Positions 51,193 to 61,286 of a stretch of DNA of 64,000 bases are shown here, piece by piece; the first letter of the stretch is position 1, and the number at the start of each line of letters is the position of its first letter. The notes below the pieces were generated by a model. It made no database searches. It was not told where the DNA came from and was given only the letters and a program-made list of their open reading frames with translations. The stretch spans positions 15,080-79,079 of the forward strand of contig NZ_CAJTYX010000009.1 in the NCBI RefSeq assembly GCF_910583865.1, in the 5' to 3' direction. The translations under genes were made by a program, and so were the position numbers. The DNA comes from an uncultured Muribaculum sp. GTDB taxonomy: Bacteria > Bacteroidota > Bacteroidia > Bacteroidales > Muribaculaceae.

Positions 51193-52398
51193 ATGTCGAC
51201 AGTACTTCAATTGACCGATGTATATCGCGCGGCCCACGTGCTCAAAAGCGTGGTGCGCCGCACCGAGCTGATCCATGCTCCGAAAATCAATCCCGAATGC
51301 ACCATCTACCTCAAGCCGGAATGCCTCCAGCACACCGGCTCGTTCAAGTTGCGCGGTGCCTACTACAAGATATCGCAGCTCTCCGAGGAGGAGAAATCCC
51401 ATGGCGTGATAGCCTGTTCGGCAGGCAACCATGCCCAGGGCGTGGCTCTCGGGGCGAGGGCCAACGGCATAAAGTCGATCATATGCCTTCCGGAGGGTGC
51501 GCCGATCTCCAAGGTCGAGGCCACCAAGAAATACGGCGCTGAGGTGCGCCTCGTGCCGGGAGTCTACGACGATGCCTACGCCGAGGCCCTGCGCCTGCGC
51601 GACGAGCACGGCTACACGTTCGTCCACCCATTCGACGATCCTCTCGTGATAGCCGGACAGGGCACGATAGGCCTTGAGATCATCGACGACCTGCCCGACG
51701 TGGAGGCCGTGATAGTGCCTGTGGGCGGTGGCGGACTGATTTCCGGCGTGGCGTTCGCCATAAAATCCATCAATCCCAAGGTGAAGATCTACGGCGTGCA
51801 GGCCACCGGCGCGCCGAGCATGGTGAAGTCCATGGCCGGGGGCGAGCGCATCACCCTGCCGTCGGTGTCGACCGTGGCCGACGGTATCGCGGTGAAAGAG
51901 CCGGGCGAGCACACCTTCGAGCTGTGCCGCGAGTATGTGGACGATATTGTCACCGTCACCGACGACGAGATTGCCGCCGCCATCCTCGCCATGATGGAGC
52001 AGGAGAAGCTCGTGGCCGAGGGTGCGGGAGCCGTGGCCGTCGCCGCCGCCATGTTCGACAAGGTGCCCGTCAAGGGGAAGAAGGTGGTGTGCCTGGTCTC
52101 TGGCGGCAACATCGACGTCAACATGCTTAGCCGCGTGATCAACCGAGGCCTCATCAAGAGCGGACGCCAGTATGCCGTGACAATCGATCTCAGCGACAAC
52201 CCCGGCGTGCTCGCCCATGTGAGCAAGGTGGTTGGCGAGCTTGGCGGCAACATCATCTCCGTGACCCACGAGCGCATATCCACCGACACCCCCATCGCCA
52301 GCTGCACGCTGCGCCTCGTGATGGAGACGCGAAATCGCGAGCATATCGAGATAATCCGCCGTGGGCTTGCCGAAGCCGGCTATAATGTGGTGAAATAG
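51193..52398 (+). CDS. ilvA: Threonine ammonia-lyase (biosynthetic-type) with ACT domain
   Basis: 401 aa. PLP Lys in SFKLRGAYYK near residue 55; GGGGLISGVAFAI is the cofactor-phosphate loop. The C-terminal ~75 residues (YAVTIDLSDNPGVLAHVSKV) form a single ACT domain, the short form rather than the long two-ACT IlvA. Makes 2-oxobutanoate from threonine. Confidence 0.93.
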   Translation: MSTVLQLTDVYRAAHVLKSVVRRTELIHAPKINPECTIYLKPECLQHTGSFKLRGAYYKISQLSEEEKSHGVIACSAGNHAQGVALGARANGIKSIICLPEGAPISKVEATKKYGAEVRLVPGVYDDAYAEALRLRDEHGYTFVHPFDDPLVIAGQGTIGLEIIDDLPDVEAVIVPVGGGGLISGVAFAIKSINPKVKIYGVQATGAPSMVKSMAGGERITLPSVSTVADGIAVKEPGEHTFELCREYVDDIVTVTDDEIAAAILAMMEQEKLVAEGAGAVAVAAAMFDKVPVKGKKVVCLVSGGNIDVNMLSRVINRGLIKSGRQYAVTIDLSDNPGVLAHVSKVVGELGGNIISVTHERISTDTPIASCTLRLVMETRNREHIEIIRRGLAEAGYNVVK

Positions 52399-52403
52399 AA
52401 ACC

Positions 52404-53303
52404 ATGAGACGACACATATTCATCGTCGCGTGCATCGCCGCCGCGATGGCGATTGTCTACGCGTTCGCCAAAGCCGGCGATGCCCCCCACGCCGCCATAT
52501 CGTCGCGCGAGCTTCCGCAGCCCAATGTGCCGGAACTATTGCCGGGCAGTGCCGACAGCACCGACTACGTGCTCGTGCGCTTCTGGGACGCTCTCGACTT
52601 CGCCGACCCCGCATCGGGAAGCCGCGACACCGCTTTCATCGAGCGGGGGTTCCTCCGCTTCGCCGGGATGCTTCGGCAGGCATCCTCCGACAGCGTGCGC
52701 GCAGCCGCCGTCGACACGTTGCTTCGCCGGGCATCCGCCGACTCCCTTGCCCTCGACCTTCTTTCTTGGGTGGCCGAGGCAAATCTGAATGCCACCGACT
52801 CTCCCTCCTACAGCGAAGGCGCATATATAATGTTCCTGAAATGGCTCGCGCAGTCATCCTCGATTGATCCGGCCATGCGCGAGCGCTATGCCGCGCAGCT
52901 CTCCGACATGGACCGCAACCGTCCGGGCGACATTGCCGCCGATTTCTCATATACGTCGCTCAACGGCACGTCGTCGACGCTGCTCTCGCTTGTCGCCGCA
53001 CACGACAGCACGCTCGTAGTGCTTTACGACCCCGATTGCGGCGACTGCCACGTGCTCATCGACTTGTTGGGTGCTGACACCCTGCTACGTGACGCCGTCG
53101 ATTCCGGCACGATGGCCGTCATGGCGCTCTACCCCTACGACGACACTGAGCTGTGGCGACGCACCGCCGGTGACATACCCTCATGGTGGATAACCGCACG
53201 CACCGACAGCCCGATAGAGGATGAAGGCACATACTATCTGCCGCGCACCCCGCGCACCTATCTCCTCGACCGCTCCGGCCGCATACTCCGCGTCCGCGAA
53301 TGA
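52404..53303 (+). CDS. DUF5106/thioredoxin-like exported protein
   Basis: 299 aa. An N-terminal signal (IVACIAAAMAIVYAFA) is followed by a helical DUF5106 domain and a C-terminal thioredoxin-like domain with LYDPDCGDCHVL (CxxC = CGDC). Likely a periplasmic redox protein. 5 bp after ilvA on the same strand. Confidence 0.78.
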   Translation: MRRHIFIVACIAAAMAIVYAFAKAGDAPHAAISSRELPQPNVPELLPGSADSTDYVLVRFWDALDFADPASGSRDTAFIERGFLRFAGMLRQASSDSVRAAAVDTLLRRASADSLALDLLSWVAEANLNATDSPSYSEGAYIMFLKWLAQSSSIDPAMRERYAAQLSDMDRNRPGDIAADFSYTSLNGTSSTLLSLVAAHDSTLVVLYDPDCGDCHVLIDLLGADTLLRDAVDSGTMAVMALYPYDDTELWRRTAGDIPSWWITARTDSPIEDEGTYYLPRTPRTYLLDRSGRILRVRE

Positions 53304-53351
53304 CCCTCGCCCGTGCGATTTTTCAATATACGATATTGTCTCCATGCGCTG

Positions 53352-54131
53352 CTATAAGCCGAGGGTGGCGAGAAGGCGGCTGACGGCGGCACGGGGTGAG
53401 TCCTCGGCAGCCAGGCACTTTATGAACAGCGATCCCACTATCGCCCCCGACGCATGCCCGCAGGCCATGCGCAGGGTGGCGGGGTTGCTGACGCCGAACC
53501 CGATCATGCGCGGGTGCGCAAGCCCCATCCCCGCTATGTCGCGGAAATAGCGCTCCTGCTCCGGCGAGAAGCTGTCGCGCGTGCCGGTGGTCGATGCGCT
53601 AGACACCATGTAGATGAATCCGTCGCATGAGCTGTCGATCTGCCGTATGCGCTTCTCCTCCGTCTCCGGGGTGATGAGCATTATCATGGGCAGGTCATGT
53701 TCCACGCAAAGCGGTCGGAACTCCGACATGTACTCGTCAAACGGAAGGTCGGGCACGATGAGCGCGTCGATTCCGGCCTCCTTGCAGTCGGCAAACAGCC
53801 GCTCGATGCCGTATCGCATCATAGGGTTGAGATAACCCATCAGCACCAAGGGCATGTCGTCGCGCAGCGACGGACGCACATCCTTCACCTGCCGGAGAAG
53901 GGTGGCGAGCGTCATACCCTCGCGCAACGCCACGGAGGAACTTTCTTGTATGACAGGACCGTCGGCCATCGGGTCGGAGAAGGGTACGCCGACCTCTACC
54001 ATGTCGATACCTGCGTCGCTGAGGGCGCGTAGCACCTCGCCGGTGGAGTCGAGGTGTGGAAATCCTGCGGTGGCGAATACAGAGAGGAGGTTTTTCTTAT
54101 TTTTCCCAAAAAGGCGTGTAATTCGGTTCAT
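53352..54131 (-). CDS. trpA: Tryptophan synthase alpha chain
   Basis: 259 aa. Catalytic Glu in DMVEVGVPFSDPMADGP and the loop FIYMVSSASTTGTR are intact. Cleaves indole-3-glycerol phosphate to indole. Overlaps the end of trpF by 35 bp; last gene of the operon. Confidence 0.97.
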   Translation of the reverse strand: MNRITRLFGKNKKNLLSVFATAGFPHLDSTGEVLRALSDAGIDMVEVGVPFSDPMADGPVIQESSSVALREGMTLATLLRQVKDVRPSLRDDMPLVLMGYLNPMMRYGIERLFADCKEAGIDALIVPDLPFDEYMSEFRPLCVEHDLPMIMLITPETEEKRIRQIDSSCDGFIYMVSSASTTGTRDSFSPEQERYFRDIAGMGLAHPRMIGFGVSNPATLRMACGHASGAIVGSLFIKCLAAEDSPRAAVSRLLATLGL

Positions 54132-54792
54132 ATTCGTTTAGTGATCGTAGTGAAAGTATGAATTTTATAAGTGTGCGGAGGTTCTTCACCCCGGGCGCAA
54201 CCTCGAAGCGCGAGTTTATGTCGATTCCGGCCATGCCGGGGCGCATCGCGGCCACTATCGCGTCGACATCGTCAGGTCCGATGCCTCCCCCGAGCAGGTA
54301 AGGGATGTCGAGCGCGTACCCGTCGAGGAGCGAGTGGTCGAACTTGCGCCCCGTGCCCCCTCTGGCTTCGCTCTTTGTGTCGAACACGAACATGTCGACG
54401 CTTCCGGCATATCCTTCCAGTCTCTTCATGTACGTTTCGTCGGCTATCCCCACGGCCTTGAACACTGTCATCCCGGCCTCTCTCAGCCTGCGGCACGTCT
54501 CCGGCGATTCGTCGCCGTGTAGCTGCGCTATGCGGATTCCGTAGCGGTCGCACACCGACAGCACCTCATCGACAGTGGCGTCGACGAAAACACCTACGGG
54601 GCGCACATGCTCCGGGAGCGAGCGTACCACATCGGGGTCGAGACCGCCCGCGTAGCGCGGAGAGCCGGGGTAGAAGATGAATCCCATCATCATCGGTGTC
54701 AGTGCCGCCACGTTGCGTATGTTGTCTGGCTCTTTCATGCCGCACACCTTTATCATCATCTCGGCGTGCAGCGGCAGCTTGTCATTTCTCAT
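54097..54792 (-). CDS. trpF: Phosphoribosylanthranilate isomerase
   Basis: 231 aa. IKVCGMKEPDNI at the N-terminus and LLGGGIGPDDVD near the C-terminus are family-typical. The ATG overlaps the trpC stop as ATGA, which fixes the start. The C-terminus extends 35 bp into trpA. Confidence 0.95.
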   Translation of the reverse strand: MRNDKLPLHAEMMIKVCGMKEPDNIRNVAALTPMMMGFIFYPGSPRYAGGLDPDVVRSLPEHVRPVGVFVDATVDEVLSVCDRYGIRIAQLHGDESPETCRRLREAGMTVFKAVGIADETYMKRLEGYAGSVDMFVFDTKSEARGGTGRKFDHSLLDGYALDIPYLLGGGIGPDDVDAIVAAMRPGMAGIDINSRFEVAPGVKNLRTLIKFILSLRSLNEYEPNYTPFWEK

Positions 54793-55598
54793 GATTCCAT
54801 TTTTTTATCATTGTTCAGGAATGCGCGGAGGGCTTCGGCGGGGTCATCCTCGTGCATGAACCGCTCGCCGATAAGGAATCCCCGGTAGCCGCATCCGCGC
54901 AGGCGCTCCACGTCGGCCATGCTCGTTATGCCGCTTTCGGCTATCACGACAGCATCCCCCGCGCGGCGCGCCACCTCCTCGCCGAGGTGCATGGCGCGCT
55001 CCACGTCGGTCGACATGTCGGCGAGGTCGCGGCTGTTGACGCCTACCATGTCGGCGCCGCATCCGGCGGTCTTGTCAAGTTCGGAGAGCGTGTGCACCTC
55101 GACCAGCGTCTCCAGTCCGAGCGAGCTGGCGCACGAGCATAGCGAGGCAAGTTCGGCGCCGTCGAGCACCGAAGCGATGAGCAGAACCGCCGACGCGCCG
55201 AGCACCCTGGCCTCGGCAAGCTGTTCCGGCACCACCACGAACTCCTTGCGCAGCAGCGGCAGCGAGCACTCACGGGCCGCCACGCGAGCACGGACAAGGT
55301 CGGCGCACGAGCCTCCGAAGAAGGCCGTGTCGGTGAGCACGCTGCATGCGGCGGCTCCAGCACCGGCATATCCACCTACGGTCTGTTCCACGTCGGCGTT
55401 GCCGTTGATCAGCCCTTTGGAAGGGCTGCGGCGCTTGAACTCCGCTATGATACCCTTGGCGCTCTTTCTCAGCGCGGCGGCCATGGAGGGAACGTCTTGC
55501 GGGGCATCCATGGCGTCGAGGGCACGGTAGTAGCCGCACTCCCTTAGCGCGTCGGTCTCGCGGCGCTTTGCCGCGACTATCTTGTCGAGTATGGTCAT
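54789..55598 (-). CDS. trpC: Indole-3-glycerol-phosphate synthase
   Basis: 269 aa. IIAEFKRRSPSKGLI, LLRKEFVV and VNSRDLADM are the conserved active-site segments. ATGA overlap with trpD. Not fused to trpF. Confidence 0.96.
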   Translation of the reverse strand: MTILDKIVAAKRRETDALRECGYYRALDAMDAPQDVPSMAAALRKSAKGIIAEFKRRSPSKGLINGNADVEQTVGGYAGAGAAACSVLTDTAFFGGSCADLVRARVAARECSLPLLRKEFVVVPEQLAEARVLGASAVLLIASVLDGAELASLCSCASSLGLETLVEVHTLSELDKTAGCGADMVGVNSRDLADMSTDVERAMHLGEEVARRAGDAVVIAESGITSMADVERLRGCGYRGFLIGERFMHEDDPAEALRAFLNNDKKMES

Positions 55599-56593
55599 TG
55601 TCTGTTGATTTCAAGGAATTTATCGAAACATTTGCGTGTGCGTCCCGACTCCACCGACTCGTGCGCCAGGGCTATCGCCTCGGTCAGGGATGTTTGCGGC
55701 TCAAGGGTGTGGATGGCAAAGGCGGCGTTGGCTATGACGCAGTCGGTCTGCGCCCGGGTGCCTCTTCCGTCGAGCACGTCGTCGAATATCTTTGCCGCGC
55801 GCTCCACGGTGTCGCCTCCCCACAGCTCGCTCTGAGCCGCCGTGCCGAATCCAAGTTCCGCCGGTGTGTAGACACGCTCGCCCTGCGCCGAGGCCACCTT
55901 GAATGGCGACGTGAGCGAAATCTCGTCGTAGCCGTCGAGCGAATGCACCACCGTGCACTCGATCCCCTCCCGCTGTGCGATGTAATGGTAGAGGCGCATC
56001 ATCTTCAGGGAGTACACCCCAAGGAGCTGGTGGCGCGGGCGCGTGGGGTTGACCAGCGGGCCGAGCATGTTGAAGAACGTGCGTATGCCGAGTTGGCGGC
56101 GTGCGACGGCCACGCTCTTGAGGGCCGGGCTGAAGAGCGGCGCATGGAGGTAGCACACGCCTGACTCGTCGAGCGAGCGTCGCAGCACCGACGTGTCGGC
56201 GGTGAACTTCACGCCGTGGTGCTCCAGCACGCTCGACGCGCCGCTCACGGAGCTTGCGCCGTAGTTGCCGTGCTTTATCACCTTGCGTCCCGTGCCGGCC
56301 ACCACGAAGCATGTGGCCGTGGAGATGTTGAACGTGTTCTTGCCGTCGCCGCCGGTGCCTACGATGTCGATTGCGTCCACGCCTTCGAAGTCTACCGGCA
56401 GGCGGCGCTCGACGATGGCGTCGCGAAATCCGATAAGCTCGTCGAGGGTGATGCTGCGCATCATGTAGACGGTCATGAATGCCGACAGCTGGCAGTCGTT
56501 GCACTTGCCGTCGGCTATGTCGAGGAGCGCGCGGCGGGCCTCCTCGCGGGAGAGCGGTGCGTGCTCTATGAGTTTGCTGAGTATTTCTTTCAT
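55595..56593 (-). CDS. trpD: Anthranilate phosphoribosyltransferase
   Basis: 332 aa. DIVGTGGDGKNTFNIST is the PRPP-binding loop; VIKHGNYGASSVSG follows. Separate from trpG. 12 bp after trpG. Confidence 0.96.
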   Translation of the reverse strand: MKEILSKLIEHAPLSREEARRALLDIADGKCNDCQLSAFMTVYMMRSITLDELIGFRDAIVERRLPVDFEGVDAIDIVGTGGDGKNTFNISTATCFVVAGTGRKVIKHGNYGASSVSGASSVLEHHGVKFTADTSVLRRSLDESGVCYLHAPLFSPALKSVAVARRQLGIRTFFNMLGPLVNPTRPRHQLLGVYSLKMMRLYHYIAQREGIECTVVHSLDGYDEISLTSPFKVASAQGERVYTPAELGFGTAAQSELWGGDTVERAAKIFDDVLDGRGTRAQTDCVIANAAFAIHTLEPQTSLTEAIALAHESVESGRTRKCFDKFLEINRQ

Positions 56594-56605
56594 TGTATGG
56601 TCGGA

Positions 56606-57169
56606 TCAGCGGTTGATGAAATTAGCGATGATAGTGCACCCTCCGGGTGTAAGCACCGACTCTGGGTGGAACTGCACGCCGTGGATGTCGAGCGTGCGGT
56701 GGCGCAGGGCCATGACTGTGCCGTCGGCTGTGCGTGCCGTCACTTCGAGCGACGGGGGGAGCGAAGCCTCGTCGACGGCCCAGGAGTGGTAGCGTCCGGC
56801 GCGGAAGCGTTCGGGCAGCCCGTGGAATATGTAGTCGTCGGCTACGACCTCCACCTCGGAGCTTATCCCGTGGCACACCTGCGGCATGTTGAAGATGCGT
56901 GCCCCGAAATGCTCGGCTATGGCTTGATGGCCGAGGCATACGCCGAGCATGGGTTTTTCGCCGGCGCATGCGTCGATCAGCCGCGGGAGGATTCCCGCCT
57001 CGGAGGGTATGCCCGGCCCGGGGGATATGATTATCTTGTCGTAGCGTGTGGCCTCGTCTATGGTGATTTCGTCGTTGCGCCTGACCTCCGGTTCGATGCC
57101 GAGCGAGCGCACGGCGTGCACGATGTTGTATGTGAACGAGTCGTAGTTGTCGAGAATAAGAAGTTTCAT
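56606..57169 (-). CDS. trpG: Anthranilate synthase component II (glutamine amidotransferase)
   Basis: 187 aa. Class I amidotransferase with GVCLGHQAIAEHFG (Cys nucleophile) and HGVQFHPESVLTPGG (His/Glu). Supplies ammonia to TrpE, whose gene ends 20 bp upstream. Confidence 0.96.
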   Translation of the reverse strand: MKLLILDNYDSFTYNIVHAVRSLGIEPEVRRNDEITIDEATRYDKIIISPGPGIPSEAGILPRLIDACAGEKPMLGVCLGHQAIAEHFGARIFNMPQVCHGISSEVEVVADDYIFHGLPERFRAGRYHSWAVDEASLPPSLEVTARTADGTVMALRHRTLDIHGVQFHPESVLTPGGCTIIANFINR

Positions 57170-57189
57170 GTGCGTGTATGTGTTTGGGG

Positions 57190-58584
57190 TCAGACGTTGA
57201 ATGATTCCGCGTAGTCGACGGCTGCGGCGAGGGCGCCGAGTTTGTTGACTGTCTCCTGGAGTTCGCTGCGCGGCACCGAACGTGCCACTATCCCTGCACC
57301 GGCCTGCGAGTAGAGCGTGCCGTCGAGGCTCAGGAAGCTGCGAATGATGATGGCCTGGTTGAGCGACCCGTCGAATCCGATCTGTCCGATGCAGCCGCCG
57401 TAGACCACTCGCGAGTGAGGCTCAAGCTCGTCGATGATCTCCATGGCCCTCACCTTGGGCGCGCCGCTGAGGGTGCCGGCGGGGAAGGTGTCGGCGAGCA
57501 GCGACAGTGTGTCGGTGTCGGGAGGAAGTGTGGCCTTGACGCGCGACACCATGTGGATCACGTGGGAGTAGTAGCTGATATGGCGCAGGAAGTCGATTTC
57601 GACCTTCCCTCCGCTGCGGCTCAGGTCGTTGCGGGCGAGGTCCACGAGCATTATGTGTTCGGCGTTCTCTTTCTCGTCCTCCAGGAGGGCGGCGGCAAGC
57701 TCGTGGTCGCGGGTGTCGTCGCCGGTGCGCCTGAACGTGCCTGCTATCGGGTCGATGTAAGCCACCCCTTTCTCCACTCGCAGGTGGGTCTCGGGCGAGG
57801 AGCCGAAGATGCGGAATCCCCCGAAGTCGAAGTAGAAAAGGTAAGGCGAGGGGTTGACGCATCGCAGGGCGCGGTACACGTTGAAGTCGTCGCCGATGTA
57901 GCGCTGCTCGAAGCGTCGCGACAGCACCACCTGGAACACGTCGCCGCGCCGTGCATGAGCTATTCCCTGCTCGACCATGCGGCAATAGTCGTCGTCGCCG
58001 GTGACGGGGTGAGGCTCACCTTCGGCATGGAAGGAGTATTGCGGCACGTTGTTGTTGTGGAGCATCGATATGATTGTGTCGATGCCCGATGGGGTGTCCG
58101 GGTCTGTCGTGTGCTCCACGATGGTGATGTTGTTGCGGTAATGGTCGAAGCATACCACGTAGCGGAAGAGTATGTAGCAGATGTCGGGGATCGCCGCGAA
58201 GCGCTCCTCGCGCTTCGATATGCCGACCTTCTCGAAGTATCTGACGGCGTCGTAGGCGGTGAAGCCGAGCATGCCGGGCGACGTACCGCCCTCCACGCTG
58301 ATATTGCCGATGAAGTTCTTGAGCATCCCGACCACGCTTCGTCCGGCCACACCGTCGGTGCGCTCGACAGTGCCGTCGGGATAGCTGCATGTGACCCTTC
58401 CGTCGGCCACTCGGAACGAGCCTATAGGCTCTACTCCGACGTAGCTCCGGGCGTTGTGGCTCGTGTGGTAGTCGGAACTTTCGAGGATGGCCGACTCGGG
58501 GCAGAGGTCGCGCAGGCGCAGATAGACGGCCACCGGGGTCTGGAGGTCGGCGGGGATGGTGCGGGAGTTGATATATAGTTTCAT
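57190..58584 (-). CDS. trpE: Anthranilate synthase component I
   Basis: 464 aa. Chorismate-binding domain with DPIAGTFRRTGDD, DEKENAEHIMLVDLARND and GTLSGAPKVRAMEIIDELE. Expected to be feedback-inhibited by tryptophan as a family property; not tested here. 28 bp after trpB. Confidence 0.96.
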   Translation of the reverse strand: MKLYINSRTIPADLQTPVAVYLRLRDLCPESAILESSDYHTSHNARSYVGVEPIGSFRVADGRVTCSYPDGTVERTDGVAGRSVVGMLKNFIGNISVEGGTSPGMLGFTAYDAVRYFEKVGISKREERFAAIPDICYILFRYVVCFDHYRNNITIVEHTTDPDTPSGIDTIISMLHNNNVPQYSFHAEGEPHPVTGDDDYCRMVEQGIAHARRGDVFQVVLSRRFEQRYIGDDFNVYRALRCVNPSPYLFYFDFGGFRIFGSSPETHLRVEKGVAYIDPIAGTFRRTGDDTRDHELAAALLEDEKENAEHIMLVDLARNDLSRSGGKVEIDFLRHISYYSHVIHMVSRVKATLPPDTDTLSLLADTFPAGTLSGAPKVRAMEIIDELEPHSRVVYGGCIGQIGFDGSLNQAIIIRSFLSLDGTLYSQAGAGIVARSVPRSELQETVNKLGALAAAVDYAESFNV

Positions 58585-58612
58585 TGTCAGTCGTTTATAG
58601 ATGGTGGATATG

Positions 58613-59812
<1,200 letters not shown>

Positions 59813-60016
59813 TATTATATATGTATTCTTATTTTGTCCTTGAGAATTTTAGTGATTTCAGAGAAGCTTGCGGTTTTGGCGGAGTCTCCGGTTTGCACGG
59901 AAGCCTGTCGATTTGGACTGGTTCTGTCGATTGGGTGAATCCTGTGGCTTGAGTGAATCCTGTGGCTTGAGTGCGGTCATTCTACCCGACGGTTTTGCTT
60001 GGATACGGCAAAATAA

Positions 60017-60053
60017 AAAGCCGTCGATGCGAGACTCGCTCAATCGACGGCAA
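60017..60053 (-). terminator. Terminator-like hairpin in the trp leader (candidate attenuator)
   Basis: The outer 9-bp stem (GCCGTCGAT with ATCGACGGC) encloses an inner GCGAG/CTCGC stem at 60022-60053. On the minus strand it is followed by TTTTTATTTT. No minus-strand gene lies upstream, so it most likely acts on the trp leader transcript. Confidence 0.6.
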
Positions 60054-60191
60054 TCGGTTAATCTGTAATTACCTTATTGTGTGTTACCCCGTTGTATATT
60101 GGATTTCCGCATACAATCAGAGCCGCCATCGATTTTTTCCATCGAGGCGCCACCAATAATTGCTGTGTATGCAGAAACTTGTATTCATTAT

Positions 60192-60225
60192 TTATGCAAT
60201 TTGGCAATTGGTTTATGCAATTTGC
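60192..60225. promoter_or_regulatory. Direct repeats TTTATGCAATTTG, possible operator upstream of trp
   Basis: Two identical 13-bp copies (60192-60204, 60213-60225) spaced 21 bp centre to centre, two helical turns. A shorter inverted copy (CAAATTGCATA) lies at 60283-60293. Confidence 0.4.
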
Positions 60226-60302
60226 CGATTGTTACACTGCAAATATCTGCATATTTTTTCTATTTTCCAAATTTTTTCTCCACAAATTGCATATTTTTCG
60301 AT

Positions 60303-60395
60303 ACTCAGTCCATTCAGACAGCCCCACCTCGTCGGACAGGTCCGACAATTCGGACCAGTCGGACAGGTCCGACCCGTCTGACTCGTCCGACTGAG
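60303..60395. repeat. Period-9 GTCCGAC-type repeats
   Basis: About nine 9-bp units (CGGACAGGT, CCGACAATT, CGGACCAGT, CGGACAGGT, CCGACCCGT, CTGACTCGT). It lies between divergent trp and four-helix-bundle genes, so it is not only a 3'-end feature. Confidence 0.65.
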
Positions 60396-60558
60396 CCGGG
60401 TTGCCTTGTCCGCGCAGGCCCGCGTCTGTAATTTTTTTTGCGGCTTTTTCCTTTGACTGTTGCGTTTATGGGAGAGATAATGTAAATTTGCGATACGACT
60501 GTTTTCAATTGAAAATGGCAGTGAACGGTAAAATCCTCTTATCCTCAAATATAAATCA

Positions 60559-61128
60559 ATGAACGGCTTTCTTCCAAAGAGCGGCGGCTATCGACAGTTA
60601 AGGGCGTTCAGGCTCACGGAGATCATCCATGAGCTGACAGCCGTTTTCGTGAAGCGATTCATCAGACCGGGCAGCCGCACCGTCGATCAGATGGAGCAGG
60701 CTGCAAGAAGCGGCAAACAGAACATTGCCGAAGGGAGCAAGGCCTCTATGACTTCCAAAGGAACAGAAATCAAACTGACTAACGTTGCCAAGGCTTCACT
60801 TGAAGAGCTTCAGCTTGATTATGAGGATTATCTAAGGCATAACGGCCTCCGGTTATGGGACAAAGCGCACCCGCGCACATTGCGTCTGCGTGATTATCTC
60901 AGGAGTGATGTGTTCATGAACGACCCTGTGCGGTATGCCTCGACAATGAATGCGGAGGAATATTGCAACATGTGCATCACCTTGATCAACCAGACCACCT
61001 ACATGTTGAGGCGGCTTATCGAACGGCAACAGGAACAATTTCTCAGGGATGGAGGCATAAAGGAGCGCATGTATCGCGCACGGGTAAGCTACCGCACCGG
61101 CCGCCCTTCCACCCCGCCGTCGGACTAG
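60559..61128 (+). CDS. Four-helix-bundle (IVP/S23-type) protein with a C-terminal suffix
   Basis: 189 aa. The core VDQMEQAARSGKQNIAEGSK is the hallmark of the 23S-intervening-sequence four-helix proteins; a helical suffix region (CNMCITLINQTTYMLRRL) extends it. The family's function is not established. It stands alone, followed by GTCAGACC-type units (61120-61143). Confidence 0.85.
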   Translation: MNGFLPKSGGYRQLRAFRLTEIIHELTAVFVKRFIRPGSRTVDQMEQAARSGKQNIAEGSKASMTSKGTEIKLTNVAKASLEELQLDYEDYLRHNGLRLWDKAHPRTLRLRDYLRSDVFMNDPVRYASTMNAEEYCNMCITLINQTTYMLRRLIERQQEQFLRDGGIKERMYRARVSYRTGRPSTPPSD

Positions 61129-61143
61129 TCAGACCGGTCTGAC
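61120..61143. repeat. Short palindromic GTCAGACC-type repeat
   Basis: GTCGGACTAGTCAGACCGGT and following CTGACGG overlap the stop of the four-helix gene. The centre GTCAGACCGGTCTGAC is a perfect palindrome. Confidence 0.5.
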
Positions 61144-61286
61144 GGTTATGGTTGGTTCGTATTTTGCAGCCTTATGGGCAATATCTGGAGGTGGTGGGAC
61201 GTTGTATGGGTAGGAGATTAGTGTCGTCTACAGAAAAGCAGATTGCCTGATCGGAACGATTTAATTATAGCTTAAACAAAAATTAC

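Larger units (their letters stand above)
59813..60558. other. Gene-free trp leader and regulatory region
   Basis: On the minus strand: the trp leader with the hairpin at 60022-60053, and an 18-bp tandem repeat (two copies of CACTCAAGCCACAGGATT, about 59935-59970). Further out are TTTATGCAATTTG direct repeats (60192-60225) and GTCCGAC-type period-9 repeats (60303-60395). Short ORFs here lack family support. Confidence 0.55.

Noticed and set aside
59858..60043. Minus-strand ORF of 61 codons with repeated KPQDS units upstream of trpB
   Set aside because: It covers the leader hairpin and an 18-bp DNA tandem repeat; the peptide repeat is a by-product. No family is recognised.
60080..60200. Trp leader peptide
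   Set aside because: The short minus-strand frames before the hairpin contain no run of Trp codons, so classical ribosome-mediated attenuation is not supported.
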